From contig CM030848.1 of the NCBI GenBank assembly GCA_018105865.1, forward strand, positions 14,639,809 to 14,703,808: a stretch of DNA of 64,000 nt, written 5' to 3'. The position numbers and the translations under genes were made by a program. This DNA comes from Metaphire vulgaris. Taxonomy: Eukaryota; Annelida; Clitellata; Crassiclitellata; Megascolecidae. Below are positions 1-17,000 of the stretch, piece by piece. Each line of letters begins with the position of its first letter. Within the stretch, counting starts at the first letter, position 1. Under the pieces are notes generated by a model. That model did no database searches, was not told the origin of the DNA, and saw only the letters and a program-made list of their open reading frames with translations.

Positions 1-835
1 GTCTTCTTTATGTTTATTTTTAGTCCTTTTCTCTCACTTTCCTCTGATAGTTTGTCCACCAGTTCCTGTAGCCTTCTTTCCAGCACGCTAACAGTGTTGT
101 ATCATCCGCAAATCTTATGTTATTGATATTTTTTCCTCCTATCCTTATACCTTCCATCTCCTTGATCAGAATATCTCCTCCCCACACAAGTTGAAAAAAT
201 CTGGTGATAGTCCGCACCCTTGTCTCAATCCCTTTAAGATCTTTATCTTTTTCCCTATTTCCCCATTTAGTCTAATAGCTGCTTCTTGTTTCCAGTATAG
301 ATCCGCTATTAATCTTTTGTCTTTTAATCGATTCCTGCTTTATTCAGGCTTTCAAAAGGTCTTCATGTTTGATGTTGTTTAAAGCCTTCTCATAATCGAT
401 GAAGCATAAGTAAAGGTCTCTCTGCTTTTCGATACATCTTTCACTCAGCATCTTAGAACAAAGATTGCAACAACCACTATCTTCTTTTTGAAACCAAACT
501 GTTCTTCACTTATTTGATCTTTTATTTTTTGTCTTGCTCTCTGTAGGAGTACTCTTAGAATTATTTTGGTCACATGACTTATGAGGCTTATGGTTCTGTG
601 TTCTTTACATTCCCTTGTGCCTACTTTTTTCGGTATAGCTACAAAAGATTGAACTGCATAGTTCTTCTGGTAAAACTCCTTTTTCAGAGAAAGTGTTTGT
701 TATTTCCGTTAGTTTTTGAATTCCTATTTCTCCTGCAAATACTATCATCTCTGTTGTTATTTTGTCCATACCAGCTGCTTTGTTTCTCTTCATTTTCTTC
801 ATTTTCTCAATATTCGACAGATATGCATGCAACCT
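1..835 (-). mobile_element. Decayed non-LTR retrotransposon, reverse transcriptase part
   Basis: Read on the minus strand, three frame-shifted blocks cover a LINE reverse transcriptase. At 605-832 there is the RT-0/1 region (RNKAAGMDKITTEM, then LPEEL). At about 360-420 there is motif A (FIDYEKAL). At 180-350 there is the RQGCGLSP block, and at about 90-150 the catalytic box FADD. Frame breaks and stops lie between the blocks, so this is a pseudogenised copy. The pattern is that of the endonuclease-reverse transcriptase type common in invertebrates. It continues past the left edge of the window. Clade assignment (RTE/Jockey-like) is a guess. Confidence 0.85.
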
Positions 836-1552
836 ATTAAATCACATGAAAAAAACTGAACTAATGACCAAGTCTTCAAAAATAGTTTAAGGCTTTAGAA
901 AAACTGTGTAAAGTTCATCACAATTTTTGTGTAAATAAAAATGTAAGATACTGGATGACTGTAATCACTATTGCCAGGAAATGAATTAGATGATCCACAG
1001 CATAAAACCATGCCTCTAACATCGTGCACCATTGACACTCAGTCACTATAGCATTCCATAAAAGAGGCGCTACATAAATTGTCCATTAAACCACAGCCTT
1101 CAAACAGATCAAACACATTCAATCAGGTTAATTGAGAAGCAGCCACAGCTAATAGTGCAAGTGTGGTAGACAAATGGAATGAATTAGATGATAAGACAGT
1201 TTCAGCTAGTAATGTGAATGTTTTTACAAGTAACTTAAGGATACTAGATAGGATACTAGATAAGATACTAGATGATGCATTCATACATTAGTTTGATTTA
1301 TACATAGTGATTAGAGTATACAAAAAGATTATAAAATGAAATTTAATATGTGTGCTGTTGTGGCATTATATACCGCAAAAGGTGTTGGGTTTTTTCAGAA
1401 TCAATTATAAAAGCTGCAGTGGACAAAGAGAATTTGGAATAGAGTGCTGCACGAGCGACGGTGGTTTTGAACACAGGAGAAATCCTACCAAACCACTAAA
1501 ATCCAATTAATAATAATATTATTATTATTATTAATATTATTATTATTTATAC

Positions 1553-5273
<3,721 letters not shown>

Positions 5274-5457
5274 CGCAAATGATCCGCACAGGGCAAGTGC
5301 ATACACAGACAACAAAAACAGGAAAATCAAACGCGAATTTTGTTTAATATTCAAAATATCCTCAACGAAATTAAATTTCCTTCGTGTTCGTCGCAAATCA
5401 ATCGTTGACATCCAAACCTCCGTAAAGTTAGCAGTGAATTCGATATTCAGATATTCG
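5274..5457. promoter_or_regulatory. 5' flank / probable 5' UTR of PLEKHF2-like gene
   Basis: This 184-bp stretch separates the PLEKHF2-like start codon (minus strand) from the 9-bp duplication that bounds the giant element. It should contain the 5' UTR, and perhaps the core promoter unless a non-coding first exon lies further away. I see no clear TATA box. Confidence 0.35.
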
Positions 5458-5466
5458 CACATTCGC
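5458..5466. repeat. Left 9-bp target-site duplication
   Basis: CACATTCGC, identical in the same orientation to 28516-28524. The next base on the inside starts the terminal inverted repeat at both ends. Nine bases is the usual duplication length of Mutator-like and Foldback elements. Confidence 0.8.
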
Positions 5467-5592
5467 GGGTCCGTCTAATCGGCGGATGAGGGCGGGGCGG
5501 ATGAGCTGGCGGAAGAGCGGGCGGATGAACGCGGCGGATGAGAACCGTGGCGGATGAGAAGCCTGGCGGATGAGAAGCCTATATGGGGAGGG
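5467..5592 (+). repeat. Left terminal inverted repeat
   Basis: About 126 bp built from GGCGGATGAG and GGCGGATGA variants, ending CCTATATGGGGAGGG where the satellite begins. It matches the reverse complement of 28405-28515 except for three bases near the tip, a divergent block of about 8 bases after AGCTGG, and one extra copy of a ~16-bp GGCGGATGAGAAGCCT unit. Confidence 0.85.
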
Positions 5593-8500
5593 TATGTTTC
5601 GGTCCTAATCGGTACGTTTCGGCCCTATTCGGTACGTTTCGGTCCTATTCGGTCCTATTAGGTACGTTTCGGTCCTAATCGGTGCGGTTCGGTCCTATTC
5701 GGTCCTATTAGGTACGTTTCGGTCCTAATCGGTACGTTTCAGTCCTATTCGGTACGTTTCGGTCCGATTCGGTCCTATTAGGTACGTTTTGGTCCTAATC
5801 GGTACGTTTCGGCACTTTTCGGTACGTTTCGGTCCTATTCGGTCCTATTGAGTACGTTTCGGTCCTAATCGGTACGTTTCGGTCCTAATCGGTACGTTTC
5901 GGTCCTATTCAGTACGTTTCGGTCCTATTCGATCCTATTCGGTCCTATTAGGTAAATTTCGGTGCTAATCGGTACGTTTCGGCCCTATTCGGTACGTTTC
6001 GGTCCTATTCGGTCCTATTAGGACGTTTCTGTCCTAATCGGTGCCTTTCGGTCCTATTCGGTCCTATTAGGTACGTTTCGGTCCTAATCGGTACGTTTCA
6101 GTCCTATTCGGTACCTTTCGGTCCTATTCGGTCCTATTAGGTACGTTTTGGTCCGGAACTATTCGGGAACTAAGTACCGTACCGCACCGTTACGCACCGT
6201 ACAGTACCGTACCGCACCGTACCGTACCCCACCGGTACTATTCGGTACGTTTCGGTACGTTTCGATCCTAATCGGTACGTTTCGGCCTTTTTCGGTACGT
6301 TTCGGTCCTATTCGGTCCTATTAGGTACGTTTCGGTCCTAATCGGTACGTTTCGGCCCTATTCGGTACTTTTCGGTCCTATTCGGTCCTATTAGGTACGT
6401 TTCGGTCCTAATCGGTACGTTTCGGCCCTATTCGGTACGTTTCGGTCCTATTCGGTCCTATTAGGTACGTTTCGGTCCTATTCGAACGGAACTAAGTACC
6501 GCACCGTACCGCAACCTTACGCACCGTACAGTACCGTACCGCACCGTACCGTATCGCACCGGTCCGTACCGCACCGCACCGTTTCGGTCCTATTCGGTCC
6601 TATTAGGTACGTTTCGGTCCTATTCGGTACGTTTCGGTCCTATTAGGTACGTTTCGGTCCTAATCGGTGCGTTTCGGTCCTATTCGGTCCTATTAGGTAC
6701 GTTTCGGTCCTAATCGGTACGTTTCAGTCCTATTCGGTACGTTTCGGTCCTATTCGGTCCTATTAGGTACGTTTCGGTCCTAATCGGTACGTTTCGGTCC
6801 TATTCGGTACGTTTCGGTCCTAATCGCACCGTTACGCACCGTACCGTGCCGCACCGTACCGTACCGCACCGCACCGTACGTTTCGGTACGTTTCGATCCT
6901 AATCGGTACGTTTCGGCCCTTTTCGGTACGTTTCGGTCCTATTAGGTACGTTTCGGTCCTAATCGGTCCTATTAGGTACGTTTCGGTCCTATTAGGTTCG
7001 TTTCGGTCCTAATCGGTACGTTTCAGTCCTATTCGGTCCTAATCGGTACGTTTCGGTCCTAATCGGTACGTTTCGGTCCTATTCGGTACGTTTCGGTCCT
7101 AATCGGTACGTTTCGGCCCTATTCGGTACGTTTCGGTCCTACTCGGTCCTATTAGGTACGTTTCGGTCCTAATCGGTACGTTTCGGTCCTATTCGGTACG
7201 TTTCGGTCCTAATCGGTGCGTTTCGGTCCTATTCGGTCCTATTAGGTACGTTACGGTCCTATTCGGTACGTTTCGGTCCTAATCGGTGCGTTGTGGTCCT
7301 ATTCGGTCCTATTAGGTACGTTTCGGTCCTAATCGGTACGTTTCGGTCCTATTCGGTACGTTTCGGTCCTAATCGGTGCGTTTCGGTCCTATTCGGTCCT
7401 ATTAGGTACGTTTCGGTCCTATTCGGTCCTATTCGGTACGTTTCGGTCCTAATCGGTACGTTTCGGTCCTATTCGGTAAGTTTCGGTCCTATTCGGTCCT
7501 ATTAGGTACGTTTCGGTCCTAATCGGTACGTATCGGTCCTATTCGGTACGTTTCGGCCCTATTCGGTACGTTTCGGTCCTATTCGGTCCTATTAGGTACG
7601 TTTCGGTCCTATTCGGTACGTTTCGGTCCTATTCGGTCCTATTCGGTACGTTTCGGTCCTATTCGGTCCTATTAGGTACGTTTCGGTCCTAATCGGTGCG
7701 TTTCGGTCCTATTCGGTCCTATTAGGTATGTTTCGGTCCTATTCGGTACGTTTCGGTCCTATTCGGTACGTTTCGGTACGTTTCGGTCCTAATCGGTACG
7801 TTTCGGCCCTATTCGGTACGTTTCGGTCCTATTCGGTCCTATTAGGTACGTTTCGGTCCTAATCGGTGCGTTTCGGTCCTATTCGGTCCTATTAGGTACG
7901 TTTCGGTCCTAATCGGTACGTTTCGGTCCTATTCGGTACGTTTCGGTCCTAATCGGTGCGTTTCGGTCCTATTCGGTCCTATTAGGTACGTTACGGTCCT
8001 ATTCAGTACGTTTCAGTCCTATTCGGTACGTTTCGGTCCTATTCGGTCCTATTAGGTACGTTTCGGTCCTAATCGGTGCGTTTCGGTCCTATTCGGTCCT
8101 ATTAGGTACGTTTCGGTCCTATTCGGTACGTTTCGGTCCTATTCGGTACGTTTCGGTACGTTTCGGCCCTATTCGGTACGTTTCGGTACGTTTCGGTCCT
8201 CTTAGGTACGTTTCGGTCCTAATCGGTGCGTTTCGGTCCTATTCGGTCCTATTAGGTATGTTTCGGTCCTATTCGGTACGTTTCGGTCCTATTCGGTACG
8301 TTTCGGTCCTATTCGGTCCTATTCGGTACGTTTCGGTCCTAATCGGTACGTTTCGGCCCTATTCGGTACGTTTCGGTCCTATTCGGTCCTATTAGGTACG
8401 TTTCGGTCCTAATCGGTGCGTTTCGGTCCTATTCGGTCCTATTAGGTACGTTTCGGTCCTAATCGGTACGTTTCGGTCCTAGTCGGTGCGTTTCGGTCCT

Positions 8501-11079
8501 ATTCGGTCCTATTAGGTACGTTTCGGTCCTATTAGGTACGTTTCGGTCCTAATCGGTACGTTTCGGTCCTATTCGGTACGTTTCAGCCCTATTCGGTACG
8601 TTTCGGTCCTATTCGGTCCTATTAGGTACGTTTCGGTCCTAATCGGTACGTATCGGTCCTATTCGGTTCGTTTCGGCCCTATTCGGTACGTTTCGGTCCT
8701 ATTAGGTACGTTTCGGTCCTAATCGGTCCTATTCGGTCCTATTCGGTACGTTTCGGTCCTATTAGGTACGTTTCGGTCCTATTAGGTACGTTTCGGTCCT
8801 ATTCGGTACGTTTCGGTCCTATTCGGTCCTATTCGGTACGTTTCGGTCCTATTCGGTCCTATTAGGTACGTTTCGGTCCTAATCGGTGCGTTTCGGTCCT
8901 ATTCGGTCCTATTAGGTATGTTTCGGTCCTATTCGGTACGTTTCGGTCCTATTCGGTACGTTTCGGTACGTTTTCGGTCCTAATCGGTACGTTTCGGCCC
9001 TATTCGGTACGTTTCGGTCCTATTCGGTCCTATTAGGTACGTTTCGGTCCTATTCGGTCCTATTAGGTACGTTTCGGTCCTAATCGGTACGTTTCGGTCC
9101 TATTCGGTACGTTTCGGTCCTAATCGGTGCGTTTCGGTCCTATTCGGTCCTATTAGGTACGTTACGGTCCTATTCAGTACGTTTCAGTCCTATTCGGTAC
9201 GTTTCGGTCCTATTCGGTCCTATTAGGTACGTTTCGGTCCTAATCGGTGCGTTTCGGTCCTATTCGGTCCTATTAGGTACGTTTCGGTCCTATTCGGTAC
9301 GTTTCGGTCCTATTCGGTACGTTTCGGTACGTTTCGGCCCTATTCGGTACGTTTCGGTACGTTTCGGTCCTCTTAGGTACGTTTCGGTCCTAATCGGTGC
9401 GTTTCGGTCCTATTCGGTCCTATTAGGTATGTTTCGGTCCTATTCGGTACGTTTCGGTCCTATTCGGTACGTTTCGGTACGTTTCGGTACGTTTCGGTTA
9501 TAATCGGTACGTTTCGGCCCTATTCGGTACGTTTCGGTCCTATTCGGTCCTATTAGGTACGTTTCGGTCCTAATCGGTGCGTTTCGGTCCTATTCGGTCC
9601 TATTAGGTACGTTTCGGTCCTAATCGGTACGTTTCGGTCCTAGTCGGTGCGTTTCGGTCCTATTCGGTCCTATTAGGTACGTTTCGGTCCTATTAGGTAC
9701 GTTTCGGTCCTAATCGGTACGTTTCGGTCCTATTCGGTACGTTTCGGCCCTATTCGGTACGTTTCGGTCCTATTCGGTCCTATTAGGTACGTTTCGGTCC
9801 TAATCGGTACGTATCGGTCCTATTCGGTTCGTTTCGGCCCTATTCGGTACGTTTCGGTCCCTATTAGGTACGTTTCGGTCCTAATCGGTCCTATTCGGTC
9901 CTATTCGGTACGTTTCGGTCCTATTAGGTACGTTTCGGTCCTAATCGGTCCTATTCGGTCCTATTCGGTACGTTTCGGTCCTAATCGGTGCGTTTCGGTC
10001 CCTATTCGGTCCTATTTAGGTACGTTTCGGTCCTATTCGGTTCGTTTCGGTCCTATTCGGTACGTTTCGGTCCTATTCGGTCCTATTAGGTACGTTTCGG
10101 TCCTATTCGGTCCTATTAGGTACGTTTCGGTCCTAATCGGTGCGTTTCGGTCCTATTCGGTCCTATTAGGTACGTTTCGGTCCTATTCGGTACGTTTCGG
10201 TCCTATTCGGTACGTTTCGGTACGTTTCGGTACGTTTCGGTCCTAATCGGTACGTTTCGGCCCTATTCGGTACGTTTCGGTCCTATTCGGTCCTATTAGG
10301 TACGTTTCGGTCCTAATCGGTGCGTTTCGGTCCTATTCGGTCCTATTAGGTACGTTTCGGTCCTAATCGCTACGTTTCGGTCCTATTCGGTACGTTTCGG
10401 TCCTAATCGGTGCGTTTCGGTCCTATTCGGTCCTATTAGGTACGTTACGGTCCTATTCGGTACATTTCGGTCCTATTCGGTACGTTTCGGTCCTATTCGG
10501 TCCTATTAGGTACGTTTCGGTCCTAATCGGTGCGTTTCGGTCCTATTCGGTACGTTTCGGTACGTTTCGGTCCTAATCGGTACGTTTCGGCCCTATTCGG
10601 TACGTTTCGGTCCTATTCGGTCCTATTAGGTACGTTTTCGGTCCTATTCGGTCCTATTAGGTACGTTTCGGTCCTAATCGGTACGTTTCGGTCCTATTCG
10701 GTACGTTTCGGTCCTAATCGGTGCGTTTCGGTCCTATTCGGTCCTATTAGGTACGTTACGGTCCTATTCAGTACGTTTCAGTCCTATTCGGTACGTTTCG
10801 GTCCTATTCGGTCCTATTAGGTACGTTTCGGTCCTAATCGGTGCGTTTCGGTCCTATTCGGTCCTATTAGGTACGTTTCGGTCCTATTCGGTACGTTTCG
10901 GTCCTATTCGGTACGTTTCGGTACGTTTCGGCCCTATTCGGTACGTTTCGGTACGTTTCGGTCCTCTTAGGTACGTTTCGGTCCTAATCGGTGCGTTTCG
11001 GTCCTATTCGGTCCTATTAGGTATGTTTCGGTCCTATTCGGTACGTTTCGGTCCTATTCGGTACGTTTCGGTACGTTTC
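5590..11079 (+). repeat. Satellite super-repeat, copy A
   Basis: Rare markers recur at a constant offset of about 5489 bp: GGTGCGGTTC at 5681 and 11170, GTCCGGAACT at 6151 and 11641, TTGTGG at 7291 and 12777. Past about 12,900 the offset becomes about 5808 because of an extra ~320-bp local duplication in copy B (second TTGTGG at 13097). Later markers (AGTCGGTGCG at 8481 and 14289, and at 9642 and 15451) keep that spacing. Confidence 0.85.
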
Positions 11080-14000
11080 GGTACGTTTCGGTCCTAATCG
11101 GTACGTTTCGGCCCTATTCGGTACGTTTCGGTCCTATTCGGTCCTATTAGGTACGTTTCGGTCCTAATCGGTGCGGTTCGGTCCTATTCGGTCCTATTAG
11201 GTACGTTTCGGTCCTAATCGGTACGTTTCAGTCCTATTCGGTACGTTTCGGTCCGATTCGGTCCTATTAGGTACGTTTTGGTCCTAATCGGTACGTTTCG
11301 GCACTTTTCGGTACGTTTCGGTCCTATTCGGTCCTATTGAGTACGTTTCGGTCCTAATCGGTACGTTTCGGTCCTAATCGGTACGTTTCGGTCCTATTCA
11401 GTACGTTTCGGTCCTATTCGATCCTATTCGGTCCTATTAGGTAAATTTCGGTGCTAATCGGTACGTTTCGGCCCTATTCGGTACGTTTCGGTCCTATTCG
11501 GTCCTATTAGGGACGTTTCTGTCCTAATCGGTGCCTTTCGGTCCTATTCGGTCCTATTAGGTACGTTTCGGTCCTAATCGGTACGTTTCAGTCCTATTCG
11601 GTACCTTTCGGTCCTATTCGGTCCTATTAGGTACGTTTTGGTCCGGAACTATTCGGGAACTAAGTACCGTACCGCACCGTTACGCACCGTACAGTACCGT
11701 ACCGCACCGTACCGTACCCCACCGGTACTATTCGGTACGTTTCGGTACGTTTCGATCCTAATCGGTACGTTTCGGCCTTTTCGGTACGTTTCGGTCCTAT
11801 TCGGTCCTATTAGGTACGTTTCGGTCCTAATCGGTACGTTTCGGCCCTATTCGGTACTTTTCGGTCCTATTCGGTCCTATTAGGTACGTTTCGGTCCTAA
11901 TCGGTACGTTTCGGCCCTATTCGGTACGTTTCGGTCCTATTCGGTCCTATTAGGTACGTTTCGGTCCTATTCGGGAACTAAGTACCGCACCGTACCGCAA
12001 CCTTACGCACCGTACAGTACCGTACCGCACCGTACCGTATCGCACCGGTCCGTACCGCACCGCACCGTTTCGGTCCTATTCGGTCCTATTAGGTACGTTT
12101 CGGTCCTATTCGGTACGTTTCGGTCCTATTAGGTACGTTTCGGTCCTAATCGGTGCGTTTCGGTCCTATTCGGTCCTATTAGGTACGTTTCGGTCCTAAT
12201 CGGTACGTTTCAGTCCTATTCGGTACGTTTCTGTCCTATTCGGTCCTATTAGGTACGTTTCGGTCCTAATCGGTGCGTTTCGGTCCTATTCGGTACGTTT
12301 CGGTCCTAATCGCACCGTTACGCACCGTACCGTGCCGCACCGTACCGTAGCGCACCGCACCGTACGTTTCGGTACGTTTCGATCCTAATCGGTACGTTTC
12401 GGCCCTTTTCGGTACGTTTCGGTCCTATTAGGTACGTTTCGGTCCTAATCGGTCCTATTAGGTACGTTTCGGTCCTATTAGGTTCGTTTCGGTCCTAATC
12501 GGTACGTTTCAGTCCTATTCGGTCCTAATCGGTACGTTTCGGTCCTAATCGGTACGTTTCGGTCCTATTCGGTACGTTTCGGTCCTAATCGGTACGTTTC
12601 GGCCCTATTCGGTACGTTTCGGTCCTACTCGGTCCTATTAGGTACGTTTCGGTCCTAATCGGTACGTTTCGGTCCTATTCGGTACGTTTCGGTCCTAATC
12701 GGTGCGTTTCGGTCCTATTCGCTCCTATTAGGTACGTTACGGTCCTATTCGGTACGTTTCGGTCCTAATCGGTGCGTTGTGGTCCTATTCGGTCCTATTA
12801 GGTACGTTTCGGTCCTAATCGGTACGTTTCGGTCCTATTCGGTACGTTTCGGTCCTAATCGGTGCGTTTCGGTCCTATTCGGTCCTATTAGGTACGTTTC
12901 GGTCCTATTCGGTCCTATTCGGCCCTATTCGGTACGTTTCGGTCCTACTCGGTCCTATTAGGTACGTTTCGGTCCTAATCGGTACGTTTCGGTCCTATTC
13001 GGTACGTTTCGGTCCTAATCGGTGCGTTTCGGTCCTATTCGGTCCTATTAGGTACGTTACGGTCCTATTCGGTACGTTTCGGTCCTAATCGGTGCGTTGT
13101 GGTCCTATTCGGTCCTATTAGGTACGTTTCGGTCCTAATCGGTACGTTTCGGTCCTATTCGGTACGTTTCGGTCCTAATCGGTGCGTTTCGGTCCTATTC
13201 GGTCCTATTAGGTACGTTTCGGTCCTATTCGGTCCTATTCGGTACGTTTCGGTCCTAATCGGTACGTTTCGGTCCTATTCGGTAAGTTTCGGTCCTATTC
13301 GGTCCTATTAGGTACGTTTCGGTCCTAATCGGTACGTATCGGTCCTATTCGGTACGTTTCGGCCCTATTCGGTACGTTTCGGTCCTATTCGGTCCTATTA
13401 GGTACGTTTCGGTCCTATTCGGTACGTTTCGGTCCTATTCGGTCCTATTCGGGACGTTTCGGTCCTATTCGGTCCTATTAGGTACGTTTCGGTCCTAATC
13501 GGTGCGTTTCGGTCCTATTCGGTCCTATTAGGTATGTTTCGGTCCTATTCGGTACGTTTCGGTCCTATTCGGTACGTTTCGGTACGTTTCGGTCCTAATC
13601 GGTACGTTTCGGCCCTATTCGGTACGTTTCGGTCCTATTCGGTCCTATTAGGTACGTTTCGGTCCTAATCGGTGCGTTTCGGTCCTATTCGGTCCTATTA
13701 GGTACGTTTCGGTCCTAATCGGTACGTTTCGGTCCTATTCGGTACGTTTCGGTCCTAATCGGTGCGTTTCGGTCCTATTCGGTCCTATTAGGTACGTTAC
13801 GGTCCTATTCAGTACGTTTCAGTCCTATTCGGTACGTTTCGGTCCTATTCGGTTCTATTAGGTACGTTTCGGTCCTAATCGGTGCGTTTCGGTCCTATTC
13901 GGTCCCTATTAGGTACGTTTCGGTCCTATTCGGTACGTTTCGGTCCTATTCGGTACGTTTCGGTACGTTTCGGCCCTATTCGGTACGTTTCGGTACGTTT

Positions 14001-17000
14001 CGGTCCTCTTAGGTACGTTTCGGTCCTAATCGGTGCGTTTCGGTCCTATTCGGTCCCTATTAGGTATGTTTCGGTCCTATTCGGTACGTTTCGGTCCTAT
14101 TCGGTACGTTTCGGTCCTATTCGGTCCTATTCGGTACGTTTCGGTCCTAATCGGTACGTTTCGGCCCTATTCGGTACGTTTCGGTCCTATTCGGTCCTAT
14201 TAGGTACGTTTCGGTCCTAATCGGTGCGTTTCGGTCCTATTCGGTCCTATTAGGTACGTTTCGGTCCTAATCGGTACGTTTCGGTCCTAGTCGGTGCGTT
14301 TCGGTCCTATTCGGTCCTATTAGGTACGTTTCGGTCCTATTAGGTACGTTTCGGTCCTAATCGGTACGTTTTCGGTCCTATTCGGTACGTTTCAGCCCTA
14401 TTCGGTACGTTTCGGTCCTATTCGGTCCTATTAGGTACGTTTCGGTCCTAATCGGTACGTATCGGTCCTATTCGGTTCGTTTCGGCCCTATTCGGTACGT
14501 TTCGGTCCTATTAGGTACGTTTCGGTCCTAATCGGTCCTATTCGGTCCTATTCGGTACGTTTCGGTCCTATTAGGTACGTTTCGGTCCTATTAGGTACGT
14601 TTCGGTCCTATTCGGTACGTTTCGGTCCTATTCGGTCCTATTCGGTACGTTTCGGTCCTATTCGGTCCTATTAGGTACGTTTCGGTCCTAATCGGTGCGT
14701 TTCGGTCCTATTCGGTCCTATTAGGTATGTTTCGGTCCTATTCGGTACGTTTCGGTCCTATTCGGTACGTTTCGGTACGTTTCGGTCCTAATCGGTACGT
14801 TTCGGCCCTATTCGGTACGTTTCGGTCCTATTCGGTCCTATTAGGTACGTTTCGGTCCTATTCGGTCCTATTAGGTACGTTTCGGTCCTAATCGGTACGT
14901 TTCGGTCCTATTCGGTACGTTTCGGTCCTAATCGGTGCGTTTCGGTCCTATTCGGTCCTATTAGGTACGTTACGGTCCTATTCAGTACGTTTCAGTCCTA
15001 TTCGGTACGTTTCGGTCCTATTCGGTCCTATTAGGTACGTTTCGGTCCTAATCGGTCTAATTTCGGTCCTATTCGGTCCTATTAGGTACGTTTCGGTCCT
15101 ATTCGGTACGTTTCGGTCCTATTCGGTACGTTTCGGTACGTTTCGGCCCTATTCGGTACGTTTCGGTACGTTTCGGTCCTCTTAGGTACGTTTCGGTCCT
15201 AATCGGTGCGTTTCGGTCCTATTCGGTCCTATTAGGTATGTTTCGGTCCTATTCGGTACGTTTCGGTCCTATTCGGTACGTTTCGGTACGTTTCGGTACG
15301 TTTCGGTCCTAATCGGTACGTTTCGGCCCTATTCGGTACGTTTCGGTCCTATTCGGTCCTATTAGGTACGTTTCGGTCCTAATCGGTGCGTTTCGGTCCT
15401 ATTCGGTCCTATTAGGTACGTTTCGGTCCTAATCGGTACGTTTCGGTCCTAGTCGGTGCGGTCCGTTTCGGTCCTATTCGGTCCGGTTAGGTACGTTTCG
15501 GTCCTATTAGGTACGTTTCGGTCCTAAATCGGTACGTTTCGGTCCTATTCGGTACGTTTCGGCCCTATTCGGTACGTTTCGGTCCTATTCGGTCCTATTA
15601 GGTACGTTTCGGTCCTAATCGGTACGTATCGGTCCTATTCGGTTCGTTTCGGCCCCTATTCGGTACGTTTCGGTCCTATTAGGTACGTTTCGGTCCTAAT
15701 CGGTCCTATTCGGTCCTATTCGGTACGTTTCGGTCCTATTAGGTACGTTTCGGTCCTAATCGGTCCTATTCGGTCCTATTCGGTACGTTTCGGTCCTAAT
15801 CGGTGCGTTTCGGTCCTATTCGGTCCTATTAGGTACGTTTCGGTCCTATTCGGTACGTTTCGGTCCTATTCGGTACGTTTCGGTCCTATTCGGTCCTATT
15901 AGGTACGTTTCGGTCCTATTCGGTCCTATTAGGTACGTTTCGGTCCTAATCGGTGCGTTTCGGTCCTATTCGGTCCTATTAGGTATGTTTCGGTCCTATT
16001 CGGTACGTTTCGGTCCTATTCGGTACGTTTCGGTACGTTTCGGTACGTTTCGGTCCTAATCGGTACGTTTCGGCCCTATTCGGTACGTTTCGGTCCTATT
16101 CGGTCCTATTAGGTACGTTTCGGTCCTAATCGGTGCGTTTCGGTCCTATTCGGTCCTATTAGGTACGTTTCGGTCCTAATCGCTACGTTTCGGTCCTATT
16201 CGGTACGTTTTCGGTCCTAATCGGTGCGTTTCGGTCCTATTCGGTCCTATTAGGTACGTTACGGTCCTATTCGGTACATTTCGGTCCTATTCGGTACGTT
16301 TCGGTCCTATTCGGTCCTATTAGGTACGTTTCGGTCCTAATCGGTGCGTTTCGGTCCTATTCGGTACGTTTCGGTACGTTTCGGTCCTAATCGGTACGTT
16401 TCGGCCCTATTCGGTACGTTTCGGTCCTATTCGGTCCTATTAGGTACGTTTCGGTCCTATTCGGTCCTATTAGGTACGTTTCGGTCCTAATCGGTACGTT
16501 TCGGTCCTATTCGGTACGTTTCGGTCCTAATCGGTGCGTTTCGGTCCTATTCGGTCCTATTAGGTACGTTACGGTCCTATTCAGTACGTTTCAGTCCTAT
16601 TCGGTACGTTTCGGTCCTAGTCGGTGCGTTTCGGTCCTATTCGGTCCTATTAGGTACGTTTCGGTCCTATTAGGTACGTTTCGGTCCTAATCGGTACGTT
16701 TCGGTCCTATTCGGTACGTTTCGGCCCTATTCGGTACGTTTCGGTCCTATTCGGTCCTATTAGGTACGTTTCGGTCCTAATCGGTACGTTTCGGTCCTAT
16801 TCGGTACGTTTCGGCCCTATTCGGTACGTTTCGGTCCTATTCGGTCCTATTAGGTACGTTTCGGTCCTAATCGGTACGTATCGGTCCTATTCGGTTCGTT
16901 TCGGCCCTATTCGGTACGTTTCGGTCCTATTAGGTACGTTTCGGTCCTAATCGGTCCTATTCGGTCCTATTCGGTACGTTTCGGTCCTATTAGGTACGTT

